A stretch of DNA of 64,000 nt from Crotophaga sulcirostris. Its lineage: Eukaryota; Chordata; Aves; Cuculiformes; Crotophagidae. Where the stretch lies: assembly GCA_013397455.1 (NCBI GenBank), contig VYZB01000026.1, positions 794,210 through 858,209 on the forward strand, written 5' to 3'. Position 1 is the stretch's first letter. Every line of letters starts with the position of its first letter. Of the stretch, positions 13,334 to 23,900 are shown piece after piece. Below the pieces are notes generated by a model. The model searched no databases. It was not told the DNA's origin and saw only the letters and a list, made by a program, of their open reading frames with translations. The translations under genes were made by a program, and so were the position numbers.

Positions 13334-14319
13334 TGTGGCAGGATGACCCTGGCTGGATGCCATGCATCCACCAAGCCACTCTATCACTCTCCCGCCTCAG
13401 CTGGACAAGGAAGAGAAAAATGTAATAGAAGTCTTGTGGGTTAAGATAAGGACAGGGAGAGATCACTCATCAATTACCCTGACCAGTGAAACAGACTTAA
13501 CTTGAAGAAATTAATTTAATTTATTACCAATCAAATCACAGTAGGAAAACGAGAAATAAAAATTAAATATTAAAACCCCCATTTCCTTCCTCACTGGGCT
13601 CAACTTTACTTCTGATTTTCTCTACCTCCTTCCCAAGCAGCGCAAGGGAGCAGGGAATGGGGGTTGTGGTCAGTTCACCACATGTTGTCTCTACTGCTGC
13701 TGTTCCTTCCTCCTCACACTCCTCCCTGCTGCAGTGTGGCATCCCTCCTATGGGAGGCAGTCCTCTGGGAACTTCTCCAACGTGAGGCCTTCCCGTGGGC
13801 CGCAGTTCTTCACGAACTTCCCCAGCATGGGTCCCTTCCACAGGATCATTCCTTTAGGCATCCACCTGCTCTGGTGTGGGGTCCTCTGTGGGCTGCAGGT
13901 GGATATCTGCTCCACCATTAACCTCCATGGGCTGCAGGAGGACAGCCTGCCTCACCATGGTCTTCACCATGGGCTGCAGGGGAATCTCTTCTCCAGCACC
14001 TGGAGCACCTCCTCCCACTCACATTTCACTGGTCTTGGTGGCTGCAGGTCTGTTTCTTTCATACATTCTCAATCTTCTCTTCTGGCTGCTACTGCACAGC
14101 AGGTTTTTTCCCTCTTCTTAAATACGTTATCACAGAGGTGCTACTACTGTTGCTGATTGGCTTGGCCTTGGCCAGTGTTGGATCCATCTTGGAGATGGCT
14201 GCCATTGGCTCTATTGGACATGGGGGAAGGACATATAGGAAACTTCTAGCAGCTTCTCAAAGAAGCCAGGCTTTTAGCCCCCACCTGCTACAAAAACCTT
14301 GCCATGCAAACCAAATACA
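13334..14319 (-). mobile_element. Solo LTR of an avian endogenous retrovirus (copy A, 986 bp)
   Basis: The element has TG and CA ends and is flanked by a perfect 4-base direct repeat, CAAC (13330-13333 and 14320-14323), the mark of retroviral integration. Sense is the minus strand. A TATA-like box TATTTAAG is read at 14124-14117 and a polyadenylation signal AATAAA at 13525-13520. This makes the transcribed repeat (R) region unusually long, about 570 bp. The R region has several imperfect copies of a unit containing GGAGCAG or GGGCTGCAG. No primer-binding site, gag, pol or env adjoins either end, so this is a solo LTR left by LTR-LTR recombination. It is homologous to the element at 57.6-58.6 kb and lacks some of that copy's internal units. 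Confidence 0.9.
13563..13841 (-). other. Open frame inside the LTR (92 codons), probably non-coding
   Basis: This frame lies in the R region, sense strand, of the solo LTR. It is Glu/Gly-rich, with blocks such as REECEEEG and ELTTTPI. The homologous frame is also open in the LTR copy at 57.6 kb and has matching residues in those blocks. Conservation may simply reflect the shared DNA ancestry of the two LTRs. I recognise no protein family. It is listed because an open frame kept in both copies is testable, not because a product is claimed. Confidence 0.3.
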
Positions 14320-14984
14320 CAACTAAATCCTCAAATACTAAGCTTTTCATTTACGAACAAAATTCAATGTTTAGAGGCTCTGTAAGTATAAGCATTGACC
14401 TGAGGGACCTAGATGTCTGAGATATCAGTACCTAAGGCAGACAGGTGCAACAGCCAGGGACCAGCCAGTATATACTTGGAAATCCCAAGTGGCACTAGTT
14501 ATTATATTTAATATTTATTATTAAATTATATTTATCCAGGTTATTAGTCACCTTCAAAATCTCTGCTCCACTGTTGCCTTACCCAGGTGGTAACTCCCTT
14601 TTGTAAATACATTTCCATTACAAATCCTAAAAAGTTTTTCAGACACACACATTCACAAGGAAGTGTGGGTTATAAGCACAAGCCCTTTTTTTGTGTGAAG
14701 TCCTTTATGTTTAGAGGATGACAGAGCAATCGCAATGAACATAAAGATCCTGGGAGGAGCAATGACAGGCAGAGGAAGCACAGCAATCTAATCAAGAAGA
14801 AGGTGTCTCCAAATTGGCTTCTTGGAGGACCATTGAAGGACCAGGATCAGCTCATCATACCTGAGGCAGCCAAAGGAAATCTTTCCCCAGAAGGCTGTGC
14901 AGACTGAGGGGATTATTTCCTACAGGGGTATAGAGTTCGGTACGGGATGTAGGTGAAACTGTGCAAAATTTTTGGGATGGTCTA
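14320..14984. other. Unique sequence, nothing recognised
   Basis: AT-rich sequence right of the solo LTR, with no open frame of note, repeat tail or RNA gene. It becomes purine-rich toward the LTR-like fragment that follows. Confidence 0.5.
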
Positions 14985-15172
14985 AAAGAATTGTGGGAAT
15001 GTGTGAAAAATCTTCTGGTATACTTAGAGGAAGGATCAAAAACAAGGAAGTGGAAGGATTAGAATGGAACAAAGAGGAAAAAGCATGGGTAAAGAGAGAA
15101 GAAGGAGCTAAGATGTTGGACGTAAACAAGGGCTGGTCAGCATACTTATACGACTGAGTCCTGTGTTCTCTG
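14985..15172 (+). mobile_element. Fragment related to the LTR-like unit at 43.2 kb
   Basis: The stretch around 15115-15165 aligns with 43304-43350. Both have GTAAAC, then AGGGCTGGTCAG, then a CTGAG motif about 15 bases on, with roughly three quarters of positions identical over some 48 bases. Upstream, both are purine-rich and share AACAAAGAGGA. In the 43.2-kb copy this segment lies between the TATA-like box and the poly(A) signal. Here I see no clear TATA box, poly(A) signal or ends, so this is a degraded LTR piece. Subfamily and boundaries are uncertain. Confidence 0.55.
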
Positions 15173-18100
15173 TGTGTTGATTTGTGGCCAGCTGTGTTGG
15201 GGGCGGGGGGAGGCTGGACACAGAGCTGCAGCAACTTCCATCAATACCACCGGGACAGGAGGAAGCCCACTGAAGCTTGTAGCCCACTGGAGTTGGCCAC
15301 CTCAGGCCAGGTGGAGATGTGGTGCTCTAGTTCTACCTGCACCTATGATGCTCCCTGCAATTAGATCTACACACTGGTGAGAAAACAACCCACAATGGGG
15401 ACATGGGTCCCTACATGTTGCGCCTCATGGTGTCAGTCTGCCAGCTGGATGAAGGCTCCTCATAGCATCAGAGGGGAAGGTGCCCTCAGGCCTTGACAGA
15501 GGTTGTGATGCCAGTGGGGAGACTTCTGGCAGTGTCAAACCAGGCATTGTCTGCTACTCAAGTTTCCGATTTTTCCCCTTGTAATGAAGGATCATGCTTG
15601 TTTTATATTTCCTTTCATGCTGATTCTTTCTTTGTTCAAAAGTTTCTTTCAGTTTCCTTAGTTACTGTTTAATGCAGCGGACGGCTGCCTTTAGCATCAC
15701 CCCAGTTCTGGGGCAAACACCCCTTCAAGTAGTTTTGGGTGTTCCATTCATGCACATACTTTTTATACTCATGTTCCTATTTCATCAGATACTCTTAGCC
15801 AGGATACTTTGCCAAGGCTGTGCCCTGTGGGAACCCCCATGCTGGGGCATGGAGATAGTGACCTAGACAAGATGCAGGATAGAAACATCTCCTGTCTCTC
15901 AAGCCAGTGCTGAAAACGCTGGAGTGGTTTCTGAGTTAAGACCATTGCATACCTGTTTTGAATACTCTCTTCTTTCTCCTGTGTCCTTGGGGATTCAGGC
16001 CTCCGCTCTACAGGAACGCAGTTCATCGGCTTTGCGAGTCCTAACAGTCCTTCACGCTTCCCTGCTTCCAACACAGTGGGGCTGGACATTTGATCTGCAA
16101 TTAAGTCAGGTCATACTAGGAAAATAAAGTAAAGTTTTAATTTTTTCAGTACAGTCTTTTATTACTTTTTCTCTAATGTGACTACTGTTTGTATTATAAC
16201 ACATTGCTCAAAGAACAGTAAGATAAATGAGTTAAAAATATTTTCTTAGGTCACTCTTAAAAGATCCTAATGATATTAGAATAACTAAAATCAGTGAAAA
16301 CTGCTGGATATTTGTTAGAATTAGTCACTAGAGTTGTTTTAAATGTTGATGTAATTAGACTTTCTAAGTACTTTGAGGTCTTGATAGTGTTTTTGTTATT
16401 ATTTCCCAGAACACAAAAAATTATTCAAGCTCCAGAAACTACAATGAGCCATAAATAAGGAACTAGAATAAGCCATATAGAATCTGCATTGATTGGCATG
16501 TATTTTAATGCTGGCCCGAAAATCACTATGTTTATTTGCACCTATTCTTAACTGATTTATCCATAACATTTAAATTATAATTAATCACATTTAGCTTATT
16601 TTTTTTTTCGAAAGAGAGTGATGGAAGGCACTTGCCGAAGGGATATGAGAGGAGATTACTTTTAGTATTTAATCCACCAACAATCATCTAAAATGACAAT
16701 TACCATCTAACAGGCAAATAACACTTATCTGACAAACTATGTGTTGGCATTTAGCATGCTTCCCTAGACTCTTTAGTATTATGAAAATCCACAGTGTTGC
16801 AGAGATTTTAAAGGTATTTAGCACTTAGCACTCAAAACAGCAGGAGATGCTGTAAACTCATAATAAGACTCAGAGCTATGGGATGATCCCACTTGTTTAA
16901 TTTTTATTATCTCAGGAGGAATTCTAGGCAATCTTCTGACATAAACGGTTGCAGCTTAATTTACTTATAACATATAGCAGCTGGTGATTTGCCCAATACT
17001 TTTGGTTTATAGTGCTTAGGATTAGAGTATTAATGTGTCAGTTCTGGAAAACTTGAATGAACAAAAATTATGGCATAACCTTACAATCTCTACTGATTTT
17101 TCTAGGAGCTGAGGAAAGGACTTAACTCTTGGACTTGACAAGATCAATATAGGAATGAAACTGAGGCAAAATTGAAATAAAAATGTCCAGATTCAAGCCT
17201 TTTCTAAAATTCCTAGTCTCTTTTCTAGCTGAATTGTACCAAAATCTTTCATTTAACTGAAGAATTTGTTGAGGAAGTTTAATGTATGAATGGATTGGAG
17301 GACTCACTAAGGTCACTAGCTTACCTCCGCATCAAAATGTAACCAGGCATCATGTGCTCTGGACTCTTAAGGGGAGCAACAGGATGTCTTTCCATCCCAG
17401 CATCTAATCAGTTATGAGATCATTAAATGAACATACCTCACAAAAATGTTCTTTGCTGAATCATGTAAAATCATCTGGGATTAGGAAGCATCCAAAGTGG
17501 TACGTTCTTTAGTTTAGGCTCCATTCAAGTAGAAAATCAGCAATGTCGTCAAAATAAAATTTAATATGGAGGTTGATATGAGCTTTTGGAAAGAAATATA
17601 CCCAGTGCAAAGCTTTTCTAAACTTGAGGGATACTAAAGCATAAGTGTTTTGCATTAACTCGTTCTTCTTTAATTCTTTTTTAAATTGAAGTATAGCTGT
17701 TGCCTCTTTTTGAACCTTCAGGTCTATAGAAATTGTATGAACCAGCTTTCATAACTGACAAGTGAAGATCTTTGTCGTAAACGGGATTTCAAATTACCTA
17801 CAAAAGAACTTGGCCTGGCTTGTAAAAAAAGCTGAATTCAATAAGAGTTTTTTCCCATAGGTTGCTTTTAATCAGGCCTCTAGTTATGAGTAATACTGCA
17901 TGGCTGATTCTTTACCTCTGTGATTCGATTGAAGTCAGGGACTATCAACTTACACAAGTGTAACTCAATCTGTCAAATGTTTCAAAGTTTTTTTTCTAAA
18001 TGGTGGGTCTTCTATTTATGTGAGTGTCCTTTTCCTCTTTATAACATAAGTACTGTTTTTGCTTCTCTCTGCTGCTTAGGAATACTTGGTTCAGAGATGA

Positions 18101-18742
18101 CAGGCTCTGTATAATTTCTTCTGTGAATTCCATTGGGCTTTGGCGACTAAAATTCATTATTTAATATGTCCTTTCTGCATTCTAGCCCACATCCTGATCT
18201 CCCTGTTGAAGTTCACATGAATCATTAGTAAGCTTTTTTTTCCAAACAAAGATCTAAGAAGCTACTGAATCCTTCAGCCTTCTCTGCATCATTTATTATT
18301 TGCTCTGCAAATAATAACAGGTCTTGCTAGACCTATGCTCTCCTTTGTTTTTCTCATTCCAAACATATTTGTAGGAGTCTTTTTTATTGCTTTTATATAA
18401 CCCACTAAGTGAAACTCTTTTTATTTCAGCTTTCTGGTCTTTTATTCATATAAATTTATGGCATTCTTTATCCCTTGCCATAGTCATGCTCTCTAGCTCC
18501 CACTTGGTATGATTCTCTATTGATTTTCAAGTCTTTAAAGATCTCTGATGCAATCATAACAATCTCTATATTTTTCTTCTTCAGGAGGATGGTTTGCTAT
18601 GGTACATCTATTTCAGTAACTTCCAGATCTTCTGCTCTCATATATCTCTTGGGTTATCACAGGAAATTGTACCTCATAGCTCCTTGAGTTTGACACAGAC
18701 TGAAGTTGTTTGTTGATTGCAACAAAACATGACAGCAGCAAA
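15173..18742. other. GC-richer patch then AT-rich unique sequence
   Basis: About 15173-15560 is richer in G and C than the neighbourhood and may be retroviral sequence belonging to the fragment on its left; no protein homology is visible. The rest is AT-rich with no recognised feature except a small perfect hairpin at 18293-18317. Open frames (up to 106 codons, minus strand, 15769-16089) show no domain. Confidence 0.5.
18293..18317. repeat. Perfect 11-bp hairpin, 3-nt loop
   Basis: TTATTATTTGC at 18293-18303 is the reverse complement of GCAAATAATAA at 18307-18317, with loop TCT. A stem this size can arise by chance in an AT-rich window; it is noted as structure only. Confidence 0.7.
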
Positions 18743-19185
18743 AGAATCACAAAATCGTTCCAGTTGGGAGGGACTTCAGGAAATCACTACTCCACTCCCT
18801 GCCTAAAGCAGGGTCAGCTAGGAGATCAGACTGAGTTATTTAACTTATTCAGGGTTTTGTACAGTTGGATCTTGAAAAACTTTTAAAGATAGAAATTCCA
18901 CAGCTTTTATGGACCGCTTTTTCAAGTACCTCACTGTCCAAATGCTGAAAAATTTCTTATGAAATCCAACTGGTACTTTTCTTCCTACAGTTTATGACAA
19001 TTGTTTCTTGTCCTCATGCCACACACAACTGTGAAGAGCCTGGCTCCACCTCCTCAAAAACGTATTCACAGGTACTGGCAGGCTGCTACCAGGTCTCCTC
19101 AAAGCTGTTTCTTCTCTGTCTTGAACAAGCCCAGATTCCTCAGCCTCTCCTCATAGGTCGAGTGTTCAATCTCCTGACCGTGCTG
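18743..19185 (-). mobile_element. Old CR1 LINE, 3' part
   Basis: From its 3' end at 18743 (AGAATCAC, degenerate octamer) the minus strand reads through a diverged 3' UTR and ORF2 C-terminus. The block TYEERLRNLGLF-TEK near 19130-19165 matches the CR1 motif [15 protein letters not shown]. Stops and frameshifts are present (for example directly after KKQL, where the family has RRLRGDL). It is more diverged than the 10.1-kb and 37.5-kb copies. On its 5' side it joins the endonuclease-linker piece that follows, without the intervening reverse transcriptase. Confidence 0.85.
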
Positions 19186-19520
19186 ACTTGATCCAGTTTA
19201 TCTACATCTCTGTTTAGAGACCCAACAACTTCCCTGAGCATCTTTTTCCCTCAGTGTTGTCGCCCATGTGATTCCACCTCCCACCTTCTTGAGCAAACTG
19301 AAGTCTGCTTGCCGGAAGCGCAGGCTCTGTACTCTGCTCCTTGCTTTCCTCAGTCTCTTCAGGTCCTTGAAACCCACTATTTCATCATCGCTACAGCCAG
19401 GATTGCCACTGAGTATCACATCCCCAAATAGTTGTTCTGCTAGTGAATAGCAGATTCAGCTGCTCATCATCCTAGTTGACTCAGCCAGAGACCTGACACC
19501 CTCCAGAAACATTCTGAATT
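19186..19520 (-). mobile_element. CR1 ORF2 endonuclease/linker fragment
   Basis: The minus-strand translation contains NPGCSDDEIVGF, then LRKARSRVQSLRFRQADFSL and REKDAQGSCW. It matches the end of the CR1 apurinic/apyrimidinic endonuclease domain (family motif G-LGCSDHEMVEF) and the linker before the reverse transcriptase (family pattern L-FRRA-F-LFR, then GAQESW). The Cys-Ser-Asp triplet corresponds to the conserved SDH motif of APE-type nucleases, with His changed to Asp here, so this copy would be inactive. The left edge is approximate. It abuts the CR1 3' part in correct order and orientation, so the two are probably one element with the central domain deleted. Confidence 0.8.
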
Positions 19521-20589
19521 ACTTGCATCCCATCATGTTGCTTTTCTTGCAGATGCCAAGGAGATAAAAATTCCCATTAAGAAAAAAATAATCTGTAATT
19601 CGGAGACTTCATCAGTTAGTTTTATACTTCTCCCATGGTTCTAATGATACTGACAGAAAAAATATTTCTCTCTTATATTAAATGATGGGCATCACTAAAA
19701 AGCCCAAACAACCTTTCACTTATATTAAGGTGTATTGCAGTTCATATGCTTTCCTGGTAAGCATTGTTGGCCTAAGTGTTTAAAAATTGTATTTAAAGAC
19801 TCTAGCTGATCTAAATGCTCGTATCCTTTTGTTATGCTCAAATAAAGACATGTGTTTACACCTTGGCTGTTTACTGTAAATGAAAAATAAATCACTGTGT
19901 GAGAGATAAATGATATCTCTCAGTTACTTGGGGAGATATAAACAAATATATGAGTTAAGAGAATATCTAACAGCCTCAGAGAACTACATGTGCTTCATTT
20001 GTTAAATAATTTAACTGAGCCACACTTTAGGTTACATTTAGTGATACCACAGATTAAAAGAGAACTGGATTACTTAAATAAGATCTTGCTCCGTGTCAAG
20101 CTTTCTGAACATTCCTCTTACTGTTTCTCTACTCTCTATGGATAACCGCAATGCCATTTTTGATAGGGTAACATATGGCCATTCTGTAGAGTTCCTGGAA
20201 GGAGATATCTAGAAAGATGACTAAGTATGGGCTTTCCCAGATGCTCATATTTGAAACCCTGAAAAAAGAGACAGCACCAGACTATCATTTGCCTATGCAA
20301 ATATACAAGTGCCATGAGCCAATGCAGCTAAATCAGAGAGCTCACTCATAGAGGCAGCTGTATGCCATTAGTGACTTCTCCTCTATAAATACCCTAGGTT
20401 GCATGTGAAGTTAATTTTACCACAGGCAGTCTTTTGTTTAGTGACAATCAAAGTCATTATGCAATCACAGGATCTTAGGGTAATTTGGGTTGAGATACTA
20501 GCTCACCTGTGGACATCTGCACTGGAGGCATACGCAGTAAATTCCAGGTCAGTGCTTTGATATGTGAACAGCTTGATCTCATGGGAACT
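19521..20589. other. AT-rich unique sequence, nothing recognised
   Basis: No gene, repeat tail or notable open frame is seen. Confidence 0.6.
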
Positions 20590-20650
20590 ATAGAACAGTA
20601 GAATATTTTATGTTGGAAAGGACCTCTGAATATCATCTGGTCTGACTTCA
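20590..20650 (-). mobile_element. CR1 LINE 3' tip (short)
   Basis: Degenerate AGAA-type octamers are followed by TATGTTGGAAAGGACCTCTG and ATCATCTGGTC, the usual minus-strand start of a CR1 3' UTR. Only about 60 bases are recognisable. Confidence 0.75.
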
Positions 20651-20945
20651 CAGTTAAATGAGGTTGCTGAAGGCCTTGTTCAGTAATTTTTCTCATCTTC
20701 CTTTCCTTTTGTAGATTTTTTTTTTTTGCAAGCACATGAAGAACATTACCAGAGATTTACATATCATCTCACCCTTACTTTCTGTAATTAAAAAAGGCAT
20801 AATAGAAAGCAATGACAGTCAGAAGAAAGCTCATTCAATGCTTTTACAAAGTTTAAAAATTTATAATAATAAATGAGCTTATAAATATAATTATTTATTA
20901 TACAAATTTGTATACAGCTCTGGAAAATTCACCTTGTGCTGTATG
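20651..20945. other. AT-rich spacer between opposing CR1 tips
   Basis: Contains a T run near 20717-20728 and AT-rich sequence; nothing else is recognised. Confidence 0.5.
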
Positions 20946-20988
20946 CTTAGAGGTCTTTCCCAACCTTAACAATTTTATGATTCTATGT
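20946..20988 (+). mobile_element. CR1 LINE 3' tip (about 40 bp)
   Basis: AGAGGTCTTTCCCAACCTTA followed by TTTTATGATTCTATG is the plus-strand end of a CR1 3' UTR with its octamer tail. Only the tip is present. It faces the minus-strand tip about 300 bases upstream. Confidence 0.8.
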
Positions 20989-23900
20989 TCATTATTTGTT
21001 CTAGCATGGCAAGGTACCAGACAAAGGAAATGTCACTGTGAAATACTGGATTAAGGAATAGAGGCAGTTTCTAAGTATCCCCTGCAAGAAAGTGCAGGAC
21101 ACTTATGAGGCACGGTGAAACCAGAGCAGAGATACAGCATACATGAAAAAGTGTCATATATGTTCCTAAACCAATAAATATAGCTTTATAGTGTGTAGGT
21201 ATTAACTCCAGGATTAAAGAGGGACATAGTTGTGTTTGGCCATTCAATTATCAAAATAACTAGTTCTCCTTAAGCCTGAGATGCTTGTTACCAGTAAAAC
21301 TATTCCACGTTCCAGAAGAGTAGCTAAAACTAGTAATTATCTTGTCAGAAATAAAGGTTTGAGAGAAATAAGTGCCAGTACATATTGATTCTGATGGAAA
21401 ATATCCAAAATCTACCATGCAATTGCTACAACAATAGGCAGTTTGGAAGCGAGGCATCATCTGCTTATGACTCATCTGTGTCCTTTGAGAGGTCAGAGTG
21501 TGTGGGACAGAATCGTCTGTGGGTTTCATTTCTTCTTGGCAGGGATGGAGCCACAGGACATGATCAGCTGATGCAACAACAGAAATAATCTCCCAGATTT
21601 CATTAACAATTACATACTAGAAAAAGACAATGTCAGAATAGATGAAAACCCACTGAAACCTGGAAGAAGCAGTTCATCAAAGCTGGCACACAAATGTCAT
21701 TGTAACTTTCTGGTTCATCTGGATTTGCTATATTTCATTAGTATTACAGCATTTTCAAAAGGGAACAAGCCAGTGGATAACTGGAGTACAAAGCAGACTT
21801 TGTGAATTTGTTGATATGCTAATGTGGGGTACATATGCCAATGAAAGTTAAAAAGTTATGACAAACATTTGCAATTGTCTATAAGTATGTATGTATCCAA
21901 AGTGTTGTATAAGTTACTTTGATGTAGGACATAATTTACACATTTCTTTGGTAAGAAAGTGTGAGAACATAATTAATGCTGTCAATTTGGTGACTAAACA
22001 ACCTTCAAAACCCTTTGGCTTCTAAGAACAGACTTGTTAATGGTCTTCCTCAGTATGATTTTACTGAATTCAATGAGTCTATCAGGAATCCCCCATTTGA
22101 ACATGACACATATCGTATTCTCTAACAGTTTTTCACAAAATTCCAGCCTGGAATGGGAAGACCACAAATCAAGCTTCAGTGGCTATCTCCTTTTTCTTCT
22201 TCAGATCACTATCTGAAATACAGGAGACTCACATGAAGATACTATAAACTTGAGAAATAATTCTGAATGATTTATTTTACGTAGTGTTATTACAATTTGC
22301 ATCTATGACCTCCTAGTGATAAAGCCACCAGGACTGAGCTGAACATTTGACAGCTTTGCTAAGATTACAGACCTATATGATTAATAGATTTAAGTGAATA
22401 TAAATGCTGAATATGCTGGAAAACAGCTGGGTTTTGTAATCTCTAAAAGATCAGAATATCTTCTATGAAGCCAAGCCATGTATATTTGGAATTGCATGCT
22501 GGAAAATATGGTAACAAGCAACTCAATTGTCAAAGATATTCTATTAATGATGTGGTAACACATGCAATTGCAAGGAGACCTGTGTAGTTTTTGATAAGGT
22601 TGCTGCTGAAAATTCAAAAGGACATACAATGTCCTAGTGGCATGGCATATTCTACCTTAGCCTACACAAAAAAAATAGAAATCAAAGGCACACAGAAAAT
22701 TATCACTTTTGAGGGAAAATATTCATTAATATTAAGGATGTCATGTCAAAGACGCAGAACAAAAGAACATGTCTCTATGTTTGAAGTTGAGATGATCCAG
22801 GAACTACAAATATTCAAAAGAGATGTCACTATCTGAAAAAAATGTTATGTTGTTCTGCACATGTTTCAGATGCAGCTGATATGAGTCCATAAGTACAAAA
22901 GTGGTGGAAGCTGGCAGTGTATGCCAAATAAACCTTAAGTCTTCAATGTTAGTTAGCTCTGGAATTTCACTACAACAATGGCAAAGAACTTATTCTGCCT
23001 GAATTTAAAAATATATTCTTTTTCTGTATGTGATGAAATGTTGAATTTCAACAGCAAATGTGTTTCATAATTCATTAATGAGTGTGCATAAACATTACTC
23101 AGTTACCTGCCACTATAGTGATTGCTTTCCAAGACTTTGATTTGAAACATGACAAGCTTTTTCTGAGGAAACAAGAAAATGGAAAAAGCCACAAGAACGG
23201 AAGGTCTATTCCTTAAAGCATAACAGTCTAAGAAACACTGCTTTAGCATGCTGAAATTCTTTGGCCTATGTCATTTGTGCAGCAGAACTCTTTAAGGGAA
23301 GGGGACTTCATCCCTTGGTAACCTGTGGCTCTATAGCACTTAAGCAAAATAATTGTCTTCCACTGTGGACAGTCAATAGAATGGGTGAGGGGATACAGCT
23401 GCCTTATTTAAATGCTTTAAGTTGCATTTGTGATGTCTCCTTTGCTCTTCTTCAAGCAATTATAATGTTGCTGTAATAGTGATTATCAAATATATCAGGC
23501 TAAAAAAAATGAGCAGTAAGTTAATCCAAAAAGTTACCATGAAATATTATTCTTTTCCATCTGGGATCAATTTTAGTGACAATCAGTGCTCTTGCATTGA
23601 AGCTTCTAAGTCAGAAAACTACCAAGATGTCCACATTGCAGAAATAATGGTAGATGTTACTGTTCCTTGATCAGTATGTAAGAGAGGCACAGAAAATGTA
23701 ATGAAGTGTTATATTGTAGCGGGAGGTTGAGCAGAATAAGTTCAATAGAGTTCTTTATAGTTTAGTTTTTGATTGCTGTCTTGAAAATAACTGCAAATAC
23801 TTTTAGTATCTGGACAATAAGGGGTGAGAAGAATTTAGGCAGGGCATAGAAATGAATAGAGCATCCATAATTAACTGAATTAAGGGAAAATATTTAGAAT

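Noticed and set aside
13664..14156. Plus-strand open frames of 81-140 codons
   Set aside because: They are antisense readings of the minus-strand solo LTR and its internal repeats.
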